From: Haloferax denitrificans ATCC 35960
Lineage (GTDB): Archaea; Halobacteriota; Halobacteria; Halobacteriales; Haloferacaceae
Assembly (NCBI RefSeq): GCF_000337795.1
Contig: NZ_AOLP01000017.1
Span: 62,001 to 126,000, forward strand
Length of the DNA stretch: 64,000 nucleotides
Direction: 5' to 3'
The stretch's first letter is position 1; every line of letters begins with the position of its first letter. Of the stretch, positions 35,704 through 43,768 are shown piece by piece. A program made the position numbers and the translations under genes. Under the pieces are notes generated by a model. The model made no database searches. It had not been told where the DNA came from and saw only the letters and a list, made by a program, of their open reading frames with translations.

Positions 35704-35838
35704 ACCATCGCTGACGCGGGCAGGGGATATGTATCGAATCCTAGGAGAGTGAAAGTGAAATCGAGGGACAGCGAGGCCCCGTGCGGAAGACTCACTAGTC
35801 ACGTGTAACGGCGGCACTCACTCCACCCGTCAACTCGG

Positions 35839-36000
35839 CTAGTCGGGACCGGGGAGGACGAGAATGACGGTGACGACCACGACGAACGCTGCGCCGAAGT
35901 AGCCGGCAACCCGGTAACTCTCGATGAGCAAGAGCAAAAACAGGAGGGAGATGATGACGTCGAGTTTGTATTTGTGCGTGGCGTCCATACGGTCCGTCAT
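35839..36000 (-). CDS. Single-helix small membrane protein (53 aa)
   Basis: The 53-residue ORF begins MTDRMDATHKYKLD and is followed by two close hydrophobic runs (VIISLLFLLLLIESY and VAGYFGAAFVVVVTVILVLP), so it is probably a membrane hairpin or anchor. It ends PGPD. The codon choice is less GC-rich than neighbours, as expected for a hydrophobic small protein. A second Met at codon 5 could be the start. No family is known. Confidence 0.6.
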   Translation of the reverse strand: MTDRMDATHKYKLDVIISLLFLLLLIESYRVAGYFGAAFVVVVTVILVLPGPD

Positions 36001-36089
36001 TCATGTCTGATTAGTAACTCTTTCGACAGGCGAAGCGCGGTCCGTCGGGCGTATCAGAACCGATTTGCAAGCCAGTCTGAACTATCGAA

Positions 36090-36758
36090 ATGATGGTTGC
36101 ATTCACGGAGCGCGAGCGGGCGGGCGTGTACAAGTCGATATACGCGCGGCGGGACATCCGGCGGTTCGGCGACGACCCGGTGTCCGAGGAGACGCTGGCG
36201 CGACTGCTCGACGCCGCGCATCACGCCCCGAGCGTCGGCTTCTCACAACCGTGGGACTTCGTGGTCGTCGAGGACGACGAGACGAAGGCGGCCGTCGCGT
36301 CCATCGCGGAGCGGGCGATTGCGGCGGCCCGTGAGGGCTATCGAGAGCCCCGAAAATCGGAGTTCGGCCGACTGAAGCTGGAGGGCATCACCGACGCCCC
36401 GGTGAACATCTGCGTCACGTGCGACCCGACCCGCGACGCGCCGCACGTCCTCGGGCGCAACACCATGCAGGCGATGGACGCCTACTCGACGTGTCTCGCG
36501 GTGCAGAACCTCTGGCTGGCCGCGCGGGCCGAGGGCGTCGGCGTCGGCTGGGTGTCGTTTCTCTATCCACACGAACTCCGCGAGGTGCTCGGCATTCCGC
36601 ACCACGTCGAGCCGATTGCGTATCTCTGCGTCGGCTATCCCGAGGACGGCTTCCCGGAGAAGCCGGTTCTCCAACAGGAGGGCTGGCGCGAGCGCATCGA
36701 CACGAGCGAACTCGTTCACTGGGGAAAGTGGGAGTCGAGAGAAGATATCGAGGAGTGA
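36090..36758 (+). CDS. bluB: 5,6-dimethylbenzimidazole synthase
   Basis: The 222-residue BluB belongs to the nitroreductase fold and makes 5,6-dimethylbenzimidazole, the lower ligand of cobalamin, by breaking down reduced FMN with oxygen. The family sequence is clear: ERAGVYKSIYARRDIRRFG, AAHHAPSVGFSQPWDFVVVED, DAPVNICVTCDPTRDAPHVLGR, AVQNLWLAARAEGVGVGWVSF and CVGYPEDGFPEKPVLQQEGWRER. The start is an ATG-ATG pair; either is possible. No other cobalamin genes are nearby. The 3' end abuts the repeat array of the tRNA-Ser locus. Confidence 0.92.
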   Translation: MMVAFTERERAGVYKSIYARRDIRRFGDDPVSEETLARLLDAAHHAPSVGFSQPWDFVVVEDDETKAAVASIAERAIAAAREGYREPRKSEFGRLKLEGITDAPVNICVTCDPTRDAPHVLGRNTMQAMDAYSTCLAVQNLWLAARAEGVGVGWVSFLYPHELREVLGIPHHVEPIAYLCVGYPEDGFPEKPVLQQEGWRERIDTSELVHWGKWESREDIEE

Positions 36759-36764
36759 CACGGT

Positions 36765-37096
36765 GGCGCGACGAGACGCGCCGCTCGAAATGTTGTGGCC
36801 GCGGAAAAGCGCCGAGGGTGAGATTTGAACCTCACTCGCTCACTGCGTTCGCTCGCTGGTTCAAATCTCGGGTCGTCGCACATCCTCGTCACGCGGGGCG
36901 AGAGACATGAACGTCTCTCGCGGGGTGACGTTCGGAAGAAGCGCCGAGGGTGAGATTTGAACCGCAGTCGCTCCCGTGCGGTCGCTCCTTGATTCAAATC
37001 TCAGGAGTCGTACACGCGGCCACGGAGTCGCGGCGCGACCAGACGCGCCGCTCAGAACATTGTGGCCGCGAGAAGCGCCGAGGGTGAGATTTGAAC
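36765..37096 (-). repeat. Array of tRNA-Ser 3'-end copies with hairpin units
   Basis: The 22-bp 3' end of tRNA-Ser (T loop, 3' arm of the T stem, 3' acceptor strand and discriminator) is present three times in the same orientation: 37075-37096 (in the tRNA), 36941-36962 and 36809-36830, spaced 134 and 132 bp. Each extra copy is followed by an inverted copy of its first ~11 bp (gagatttgaac paired with gttcaaatctc), making long hairpins. The flank just beyond the genuine tRNA (37032-37074) is also found beyond the outermost copy (36765-36808) with few changes, each containing a ggcgcg/cgcgcc hairpin. Another hairpin (cgagagac/gtctctcg) is at 36899-36920. Confidence 0.88.
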
Positions 37097-37160
37097 TCAC
37101 GTGTCCGAATGGACAGTAGATTTCGAATCTACCGCCTTGGCCGGGCTAGGCTACCTCGGC
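37076..37160 (-). tRNA. tRNA-Ser (anticodon CGA)
   Basis: The 85-nt minus-strand sequence folds as a class II tRNA. The acceptor pairs GCCGAGG with CCTCGGC plus discriminator G. The anticodon arm is GTAGA-TTCGAAA-TCTAC with CGA anticodon (reads UCG). A long variable arm TGTCC-ATTC-GGACA identifies serine, and the T arm is GTGAG-TTCAAAT-CTCAC. CCA is not encoded. Partial copies of its 3' end lie downstream. Confidence 0.96.
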
Positions 37161-37367
37161 TTCCATCGTTGTCTCTCTCGCGGATAGTTTAATCCGTTTC
37201 GATTTCCGAGGGCCGCGGCGGGGAGTGACATGGGTGCGGTCGGCGGGTCTGCACCGGGAGGAACCGGGAGCGGGCGAGGTCGGCGACGGACGACGGGCGA
37301 CCGACCGACCGACCGACCCAACCCCACCGACCAACGGGAATAAGTCGCGCGCAGACCCGAGAGGTGT

Positions 37368-38318
37368 ATGGACATCGACACGGCCAGCGAGACGTGCGAC
37401 GAGGTGCTCGACGCCGTCTCGGAGGCCGTCATCGCCGACCGAGCCTTCCTCGAAACCGTCCTGACGGGCGTCCTCGCCCGCGGTCACGTCCTCCTCGAAG
37501 ACGTTCCGGGAACCGGGAAGACACTCACCGCGCGGAGCGTCGCCACCGCGCTCGGGCTGTCGTTCTCCCGCGTGCAGTTCACCCCGGACCTCCTTCCGGC
37601 CGACGTGACCGGGACGAACATCTACGACGAGCGCGAGCGGAGCTTCGAGTTCTCGCCCGGCCCCATCTTCGCCAACGTCGTCCTCGCCGACGAAATCAAC
37701 CGCGCGCCGCCGAAGACGCAGGCCGCGCTCCTCGAAGCGATGGAAGAGGGACAGGTGACCGTCGACGGCGAGACCCACCAGCTTCCGAAACCGTTCTTCG
37801 TCATCGCCACGCAGAACCCCGTCGAACAGGAGGGGACGTTCACCCTGCCCGAGGCGCAGGTCGACCGGTTCGTCGTGAAGTCGGCCATCGGCTATCCCGA
37901 CCTCGACGGCGAGGTCGAACTCCTCCACCGGCGCGCCGGCCGGAGCGAACAGAGCCCGAGCGTCGAGCGCGTCCTCGACCGCGACGCCGTCGCCGCCGTC
38001 CGCCGCGCGCCCGAGTCGGTCCGCGTCGAAGACGACCTGCTCGAATACATGGCGAAACTCGCGCGGGAGACCCGCACCGACCGGCGGGTCCGCATCGGCG
38101 TCTCGCCCCGCGGGACCCAGCGACTGTTCGAGGCGACTCGCGCCCGCGCCGTCATCGAGGGCCGCGAGTTCGTCACGCCCGACGACGTGAAACGCGTCGC
38201 GCAGTCCGTGCTCGCCCACCGCCTCGTCCTGACGCCGGACGCGCGGGTCGAAGACGTGCGGAAATCGGACGTCGTCGACGACGTGCTCGGTCGGGTGACC
38301 GTGCCGACGCTGGAGTAG
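37368..38318 (+). CDS. MoxR family AAA+ ATPase
   Basis: The 316-residue MoxR ATPase has Walker A LLEDVPGTGKTLTARSVATAL, Walker B VVLADEINRAPPKTQAALLEAM, sensor VIATQNPVEQEGTFTLPEAQVDRF and a C-terminal lid ending PDDVKRVAQSVLAHRLVLTP. MoxR proteins act as chaperones that activate partners, usually a DUF58 protein and transglutaminase-like or VWA proteins. Here DUF58 and DUF4129 genes lie convergently next to it, which fits. The gene is divergent from tRNA-Ser. Confidence 0.93.
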   Translation: MDIDTASETCDEVLDAVSEAVIADRAFLETVLTGVLARGHVLLEDVPGTGKTLTARSVATALGLSFSRVQFTPDLLPADVTGTNIYDERERSFEFSPGPIFANVVLADEINRAPPKTQAALLEAMEEGQVTVDGETHQLPKPFFVIATQNPVEQEGTFTLPEAQVDRFVVKSAIGYPDLDGEVELLHRRAGRSEQSPSVERVLDRDAVAAVRRAPESVRVEDDLLEYMAKLARETRTDRRVRIGVSPRGTQRLFEATRARAVIEGREFVTPDDVKRVAQSVLAHRLVLTPDARVEDVRKSDVVDDVLGRVTVPTLE

Positions 38319-38347
38319 GGGGAGGGCGGGGCGAATGTTTCAGCGCC

Positions 38348-38845
38348 TCAGCGCCCGACGACCGCCACGAGCGCGACGACGCCGACGAGGAGTAAGACGA
38401 CGGCCGTGATTGGCTGGCCGCCGGCGGCCGCCCGGTCAGCGCCGTAGACGACGGCCGCGCCGACCGCGAGCACGACGAGCGTCGCCGCCGCGTGGACGAG
38501 TTCGAGCCGGAGCGTGTCGGTCTCGCGGCCGAGGTGGTCGCCGACGGAGCGCGCGTTGTCGGCGAGGTCCCACGCGAGTATCGACCCGACCGCGGCGAGC
38601 AACAGCGCCTCCGTCCCGGCCCCGCTCGCGCCCGCGAAGAGGAGCGAGAGGAAAAACAGCCCGCCCGCGGCGTCGACGATGCGCCGCGAGCCCCGGACCA
38701 GTCCGGCGGCGAGCGCGACCGTCGCGGCGAGACCGCCGACCGCCGCCGTCGACGTGGTGAAGCCGAGCGCGAGGACGGCGAATCCGGCGGCCGACAGCGC
38801 CATCGCGGTCCCCGGCCGAGTCGGCTTGCGGGTGATTTCGCTCAC
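38348..38845 (-). CDS. Membrane protein of the MoxR/DUF58 cluster, about 6 helices
   Basis: The 165-residue product is almost entirely hydrophobic with about five or six helices, rich in Ala/Gly/Val, and a short basic N-terminus (SEITRKPTRPG). The start is taken as GTG at 38845, overlapping the stop of the DUF58 gene as GTGA. It is the last gene of the four-gene minus-strand operon. No motif gives a function. Confidence 0.65.
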   Translation of the reverse strand: MSEITRKPTRPGTAMALSAAGFAVLALGFTTSTAAVGGLAATVALAAGLVRGSRRIVDAAGGLFFLSLLFAGASGAGTEALLLAAVGSILAWDLADNARSVGDHLGRETDTLRLELVHAAATLVVLAVGAAVVYGADRAAAGGQPITAVVLLLVGVVALVAVVGR

Positions 38846-40110
38846 CGCGACCACCCCGCTTCGGCCCGCGCGAGCGCGACGCCGAGCGGTTCGTCACCCC
38901 AGTCGACGACGCGGACGCCGCTCCGCCGGAGTTCGCGGAGCCGCAGGTCGCGCTCGATACGTGCGAGTCGCGCGCCGACGGTCGCGGTCGTCGTCGGGTC
39001 CGGGGAGACGACCGTCACGGCGTGGCCGTAGGCCTCCAACCGGCGGGCGACCGAGACCGCGTAGTCGTCCACGAGCGGCGAGCAGAAGACGACCTGCGCG
39101 TCGCTGGCGAGCCGCCGACGGAGCCGTCGGAGGGCGACGGAGGGGAAAAAGGCCCCGTCCGGCGGCGTCGGCGCGAACGCCGGGTGAGTGGCGAACAACC
39201 GGCGGGCACGAGTGCGGTGGTCGACGCCCGACGAGGGGGCGAGCCAGCACTCGTCGGGGCCGAACGCCGCGACGCCGACGCTGTCGCCGCCGTCGAGGAG
39301 CGCCGAGAAGGCGACGCTCGCGGCGTCCACGGAGCGCTCGACCGCGGTCTCGGCCCCGCCGTCGGGGGCGACGTGCGCCTCCGCGCGGGTGTCGACGACG
39401 AGCACGACGGCCGCGGCGCGCTCCTCTCTGAACTCCACCGTGGCGAGTTCGCCCGTGCGGGCGCGGCGGTTCCAGTCGATGCGCCGAATCGGGTCGCCGT
39501 GGCGGTACTCGCGGATGGAGGCGAACTCCAGTCCCGACCCCGGCACGTCGGTCTCGACGCGCCCGGCGTACTTCGAGGTGAGGCCGCGGAGCGGCAGGTC
39601 GGCGGTCGCGGCGAGTTCCGGCTCACACCGGAGCGTCGTCTCGGCGTCGACGGTCTCGCGGGACTCGACGGCCCCGCTCGGGTCGCGGACGACGACGACC
39701 GTCTCGCCCCACGCGTGCTCGCCGCGGACGGCCGTGACGGTGTAGGTCGCGGTGGCGGTCGCGCCCGGTCGAAGCGCCGTCCCCAGTCGGGCGGGTCCGT
39801 CGGCGACGCCGAGCGCCGGCGGCACGCCGTCGACGACGCGGAGGTCGAACAGCGTCCGCGGCCCCTCGTTGGTGACGCGGAGCGTGACCTCGACCTCGTC
39901 GTCGGGGTCGGGCGTCGCGTCGGAGAGGTCGCGCTCGACGCGGAGCGACACCTCGGGAATCGACGCGACCCGGACGTAGGCGAGGACGACGACGCCGAGG
40001 CCGGCCGCGAGGAGGAGCGACGGCTCGCGGGTGAACACGCCGGCGGCGGCCGCGACGAGGACGAGACCGTCGAGGCCGGTCCAGCGCTCGGTGTCGAAGC
40101 CGCGGCTCAT
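38842..40110 (-). CDS. DUF58 domain protein
   Basis: The 422-residue protein has two N-terminal helices, a beta-rich domain (VSLRVERDLSDATPDPDDEVEVTLRVTNEGPRTL) and then DUF58 with the hallmark GSGLEFASIREYRHGDPIRRIDWNRRARTGELATVEFREER near 190-235. A VWA-like fold then has VVLVVDTRAEAH and GDSVGVAAFG. DUF58 proteins are partners of MoxR ATPases. It overlaps its neighbours by 4 bp on both sides. Confidence 0.9.
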   Translation of the reverse strand: MSRGFDTERWTGLDGLVLVAAAAGVFTREPSLLLAAGLGVVVLAYVRVASIPEVSLRVERDLSDATPDPDDEVEVTLRVTNEGPRTLFDLRVVDGVPPALGVADGPARLGTALRPGATATATYTVTAVRGEHAWGETVVVVRDPSGAVESRETVDAETTLRCEPELAATADLPLRGLTSKYAGRVETDVPGSGLEFASIREYRHGDPIRRIDWNRRARTGELATVEFREERAAAVVLVVDTRAEAHVAPDGGAETAVERSVDAASVAFSALLDGGDSVGVAAFGPDECWLAPSSGVDHRTRARRLFATHPAFAPTPPDGAFFPSVALRRLRRRLASDAQVVFCSPLVDDYAVSVARRLEAYGHAVTVVSPDPTTTATVGARLARIERDLRLRELRRSGVRVVDWGDEPLGVALARAEAGWSR

Positions 40111-40679
40111 CGTCGCTCACCCGCGGGGTCGTCGGCGGTGCCGACTCGCTCTATCGCGGCGACGGTCCGCTCGGCGCGGTCGGCGAGCGACGACCGGCCG
40201 GACAGAAACAGGCGGACGCGCTGTCGGAGCGGAATCGAGACGGACGCGCCGAGAAAGCGCGCGGCGACCGGGTCGTCGGTCCACCCGCCGGTTTCGAGGA
40301 GCGCGGCCGCTTCCTCGGGGGCGCGACCGCCGCGGGCGACGAGCGCCCCTTTGGCCCGCGCTTCGAGGCGGTCGACGACGCGCTCGCGGGCGGCCCAACG
40401 GGTTCGCCGACCCGCCGCCGACACGAGGTCGTCGTCGAAGTCGGAGCCGGGCATCGGGACCGAAATCCGCGCTTCCGGGTCGCCGGTGACCGTCGTGTTC
40501 GGGGTCGTGTCGCGGCGGCGCTGGACGTACCGAAGCCCCTGAATCGCCGCCAGCGCCCCGACGAGGCCGAGGAAGACGTCCGTCAGTTCGAGGCCGAGCG
40601 AGACGCCGGCGACGACGGCGAGCCCCGCGACGGTGGCGACGACGCCGACGAGTAAGAACAGCCGACGCGTCAGCGTCAC
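40107..40679 (-). CDS. Membrane protein of the MoxR/DUF58 cluster, two helices
   Basis: The 190-residue product has two N-terminal transmembrane helices (LFLLVGVVATVAGLAVVAGVSLGL and DVFLGLVGALAAIQGLRYV), then a soluble Arg/Ala-rich domain with helices and no known motif. Its start is a GTG that overlaps the stop of the DUF4129 gene, and its stop overlaps the DUF58 ATG, so the operon is tightly coupled. Such an accessory protein is common between DUF4129 and DUF58 genes in haloarchaea. Confidence 0.7.
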   Translation of the reverse strand: MTLTRRLFLLVGVVATVAGLAVVAGVSLGLELTDVFLGLVGALAAIQGLRYVQRRRDTTPNTTVTGDPEARISVPMPGSDFDDDLVSAAGRRTRWAARERVVDRLEARAKGALVARGGRAPEEAAALLETGGWTDDPVAARFLGASVSIPLRQRVRLFLSGRSSLADRAERTVAAIERVGTADDPAGERR

Positions 40680-41668
40680 CGGTCGGCCTCCGTCGAATCG
40701 GCGTAGGCGTCTTCGATGTTCCTGAGCGCGTCGACGGCCCGGCGCTCGCGCGCCGACGTCGCCTCGAAGCCGCCGTAGCGGACTTCCTCGAACAGCGTCG
40801 TCAGGGCGCTCACGTCGTCGCGGTCCATGCCGGCGGCGACGGCCGAGTCGGCGAACTCGGCGGGCGTCGCGGCGCGGCGGTTCGGCACGTCGAGGAGCGC
40901 GGTCATCTCGCCCCACGCGCGGAACACCTCGTTTTCCACGTCGGCGTCGCCGTCCTCGATGCGCTGAGCCGCGGCCCCGGCGGCGCGGCCGACGGCGGCG
41001 ACGGTCGGCCCCTCGTCCTCGACGGCCGGGGCGACGTCGTCGTCGGCCGCGGGGGAGTCGCCGGTCCCCGTCACGAGCATGAACACCGCGACGACGAGCG
41101 CGGCCGCGAGCAGGAGGCCGAACAGCACTGTGGGCGGTGAAACGCTCTGGGCCGCGCCACCGCCGCCGAGACTGCCACCGCCGCCGGCGGGGAGAAACGA
41201 GACGTTCCGCGCGGCGGCCGCGGCGCGAGACGAAAACGAAAAGTCGCGGCGACACGCCGTGAGGAGGGCGAAAAGCAGGACGACCGGCGGTCCGACCGCC
41301 GCGAAGATGGCGAGCGGCGGGAGCAGAGAACCGGTCTCGCGGTAGGCGTACGCGCCGAGGAGGACGAAGACGAGGGCGACGGCCGCGAGGATTCCGGGCG
41401 AGAGCAACCACGGGAGACACGGCGTCGGGATGCTGAGACTGCCGGACGAACCGCCGGTCGGTTGGACGCCGGTTCGGTCCGTGTCTCCGGCGACTGCGCC
41501 GCCGGTCTCGCCGCCACCGAAGCCTATCGGGCCGCCGCTGGCGACGACGGTCGAGTCGATGGTGGCGGCGACGACGGAGAGGGCGACGACCGCGAGGAGG
41601 GCGAGCGCGAGCGCGCGGAGGGCGGAACGGTCCACGGGAGTAGGTAACAGTAACCGGGGTAAAGACAT
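40676..41668 (-). CDS. DUF4129 domain membrane protein
   Basis: The 330-residue protein has an N-terminal helix (21-40), an external Gly/Thr-rich loop, then two or three helices, and a cytoplasmic C-terminal domain with NEVFRAWGEMTALLDVPNRRAATPAEFADSAVAAGMDRDDVSALTTLFEEVRYGGFEAT, the typical DUF4129 signature. The family often accompanies transglutaminase and DUF58 genes. The ATG at 41668 gives MSLPRLLLPTPVDRSALRAL. It is the first gene of the operon and is divergent from the origin region and orc gene. Confidence 0.85.
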   Translation of the reverse strand: MSLPRLLLPTPVDRSALRALALALLAVVALSVVAATIDSTVVASGGPIGFGGGETGGAVAGDTDRTGVQPTGGSSGSLSIPTPCLPWLLSPGILAAVALVFVLLGAYAYRETGSLLPPLAIFAAVGPPVVLLFALLTACRRDFSFSSRAAAAARNVSFLPAGGGGSLGGGGAAQSVSPPTVLFGLLLAAALVVAVFMLVTGTGDSPAADDDVAPAVEDEGPTVAAVGRAAGAAAQRIEDGDADVENEVFRAWGEMTALLDVPNRRAATPAEFADSAVAAGMDRDDVSALTTLFEEVRYGGFEATSARERRAVDALRNIEDAYADSTEADR

Positions 41669-41753
41669 TTCGAGGGACGGAGCGGTCGTCGGAGGGACGA
41701 CTGTCATCCCGCCGACCAGCCGAGTCGAGCAGAGCGTCGGTCGCGCTGTGTCG

Positions 41754-41787
41754 GTCGCGCTGTGTCGGTGGTGCCACACGAAGGTCC
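41754..41787 (+). pseudogene. 34-bp fragment of HNH gene in origin region
   Basis: The 34 bases match positions 32811-32844 (opposite strand) with two mismatches, both silent, so both encode VALCRWCHTKV, the zinc-knuckle heart of the HNH protein. Just before it a 14-bp tandem duplication (gtcggtcgcgctgt) is found. It is a remnant of a second HNH gene or a copied piece. The frame has no other homology around it. Confidence 0.6.
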
Positions 41788-41863
41788 GCAGACGACGCGG
41801 CCGGACAGACCACTCCGACAAGTGAACTACTCGTCCGTGTGGCGGACGAAAGTCGGGGCTCGA

Positions 41864-42341
41864 CACCCACACACCACGTTTGCAAGTGAATTGGCGTGGA
41901 GCGAGGTGTCGGGGCGCACCCACAGACACCACCGTTGCACGTGAAGCGCGGCGACGCCGCGGAGGGGGTGGCACCGGCGACTGCGCGGGGAGAGCACCGG
42001 TGCAAGTGAACCGCGAACGGGACCCGTTCCGCACCACCCACCACCGTTGCAGGTGATTCTTCCTGTTTCAGGTCGCCTACGCGCCGCTCGCCGCAGACTC
42101 GTCTGGCCGGGACTCGCATCGTGAGCGCCGGTTCATGTCAACGCTTTAGTTGAACGCATGCTCTGTTGTTCTACTAGTCACTCTCGCGTACTCTCGTTCA
42201 CTTGCAACAGTGGTGTGTGTCTGTTCAAACGAGTTCACACGGACCACGATACGCGGTAGCAAGAGACATTCGAGAGACGACGAGTCGAGACGAGAACACG
42301 CCGCCCATCACCCACCGACACCACCGCCGCAATTCACATGA
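41864..42341. other. Replication origin (oriC2-like) with ORB-type repeats
   Basis: The 726-bp region between the DUF4129 gene and orc holds six copies of a motif near CACCACCGTTGCARGTGAA. Forward copies end at 41890, 41945, 42010, 42058 and a weaker one at 42341; one inverted copy is at 42196-42223. The copies flank a T/A-richer stretch (about 42121-42195) with a tcaac/gttga hairpin, a possible unwinding element. Several copies start with a G/C-rich acaccac block like the G-string of haloarchaeal origin recognition boxes. Location beside an Orc1/Cdc6 gene makes an origin very likely. Confidence 0.85.
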
Positions 42342-42358
42342 ATCAGATGAAATCGGGG

Positions 42359-42367
42359 TTTTAAATA
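42359..42367 (+). promoter_or_regulatory. TATA box of the orc gene
   Basis: The sequence ttttaaata is a strong archaeal TATA element 28-36 bp before the orc ATG, so the transcript is probably leaderless. It lies next to the last weak origin repeat, so Orc binding could repress its own gene. Confidence 0.7.
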
Positions 42368-42394
42368 AGGGGACGCTACAACGGACCGACGCTA

Positions 42395-43621
42395 ATGCGC
42401 CGGTTCGAGCGAAAACAAAACGTCTTCACCAACAAGGACGCCCTCGGGGAGTCCTACAAGCCCGAGCGCATCGAGGAGCGCGACGACGAGATTTCGGAGT
42501 ACATGGACGCGCTCCAACCGGTCGTCGACGGCTGGGAGCCGAACAACGTCTTCCTGTACGGCAACACCGGCGTGGGGAAGACCGCGGTCACCGAGTTCCT
42601 CCTCGAAATGCTCCTCGAAGACGTCTCGCAGTACGACGACGTGGACCTCAGCGTCATCTCCATCAACTGCAAGACCCTCAACTCCTCGTACCAGGTGGCG
42701 GTCGAACTCGTCAACGAGCTTCGACCGCCGGGCGCGGAGATTAGCTCGACCGGCTACCCCCAACAGACCGTCTTCAAGAAGCTGTTTCAGGAGTTGGACG
42801 ACGTGGGCGGGACGGTGCTCATCGTCCTCGACGAAGTCGATTCTATCGGCGACCGCGACGAACTCCTCTACGAACTCCCGCGGGCGCGCTCGAACGGCAA
42901 GCTCGAAGACGCCAAGGTCGGCCTCATCGGCATCTCGAACGACTTCAAGTTCCACGACCAGCTCGACCCGCGCGTGCAGGACACCCTCTGCGAGCGCGAA
43001 CTCCACTTCCCGCCGTACCAAGCGCCCGAACTCCAGAACATCCTCGAATCGCGCGCGGAGGTCGCCATCGCAGAGGACGCCTGCGAGGAGGGCGTGTTGA
43101 ACCTCTGTGCGGCGCTCGCCGCCCGCGACAGCGGGAGCGCGCGACAGGCGCTTGACCTCCTGCGACTGGCGGGCGAACACGCCGAGAACAAAGACGACGA
43201 GCGAATCACGCTCGACCACGTCGACATCGCCCGGCAGAAACTCGAACAGGAGCGCGTCGTCGAAGGGATGCGCGAACTCACCGAAAACGGCCACTTCGCG
43301 CTCCTCGCGGTCGTCTCGAAGGCCGCCCACGACGAGACGCCGTGTCGGATGCGCGACCTCTATCAGGAGTACCTCCGGCTGTGTAACTCCGCCGGCATCG
43401 ACCCGCTCGCCCAGCGGTCGGTCCACAACCACCTCTCGGACCTCCGGATGCTCGGCATCCTCTCGGCCGAGGAGAACCGCACCGGTTCGCGCGGGAACTA
43501 CTACAGCTACGCGCTCGACGTCCCCTTCTCCAGCGCGATGGAGGCGCTGTCCGACGTGCTCGCTCTCGACTCCGTCCTCGACGAGATTCGAAAGACCGCG
43601 ACGCAGGCCGAGGCCGCCTGA
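42395..43621 (+). CDS. cdc6: Orc1/Cdc6 replication initiator
   Basis: The 408-residue initiator binds origin repeats and loads the MCM helicase. It has an AAA+ domain with Walker A GNTGVGKT (56-63), Walker B TVLIVLDEVDSIGD, sensor 1 LIGISNDF, and sensor 2 SARQALDLLRLAG with the conserved Arg. A C-terminal winged helix (about 310-395; RMRDLYQEYLRLC..RSVHNHLSDLRMLGIL) contacts DNA. Haloferax has many paralogues; this one sits beside its own repeat set. By gene order it would be the Orc2-type protein of oriC2, which I give from memory. Confidence 0.95.
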   Translation: MRRFERKQNVFTNKDALGESYKPERIEERDDEISEYMDALQPVVDGWEPNNVFLYGNTGVGKTAVTEFLLEMLLEDVSQYDDVDLSVISINCKTLNSSYQVAVELVNELRPPGAEISSTGYPQQTVFKKLFQELDDVGGTVLIVLDEVDSIGDRDELLYELPRARSNGKLEDAKVGLIGISNDFKFHDQLDPRVQDTLCERELHFPPYQAPELQNILESRAEVAIAEDACEEGVLNLCAALAARDSGSARQALDLLRLAGEHAENKDDERITLDHVDIARQKLEQERVVEGMRELTENGHFALLAVVSKAAHDETPCRMRDLYQEYLRLCNSAGIDPLAQRSVHNHLSDLRMLGILSAEENRTGSRGNYYSYALDVPFSSAMEALSDVLALDSVLDEIRKTATQAEAA

Positions 43622-43768
43622 GTTTCGTCGGACGCACTCCACCGACCGAACACCACGGCTCCCCGAACGCCCGCTCTCGTTCCGACACCCCACTGAGGCG
43701 TGCTGTTCCGGGGCGTGGCAGTTCGAGACGGTGGTAGTTTCTTGGTCCGCCGGACAGATGTGTAGGGC

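Noticed and set aside
36816-37020. Small protein genes between bluB and tRNA-Ser
   Set aside because: Open frames there are made from the repeat units and read the same Arg/Ser-rich nonsense from copies of the tRNA end.
36809-37096. Additional tRNA genes
   Set aside because: The two extra copies contain only the last 22 bp of the tRNA; no acceptor 5' strand, D arm or anticodon arm is present.
42121-42200. Short ORFs within the origin region
   Set aside because: They have no promoter, homology or codon bias and overlap the repeats.
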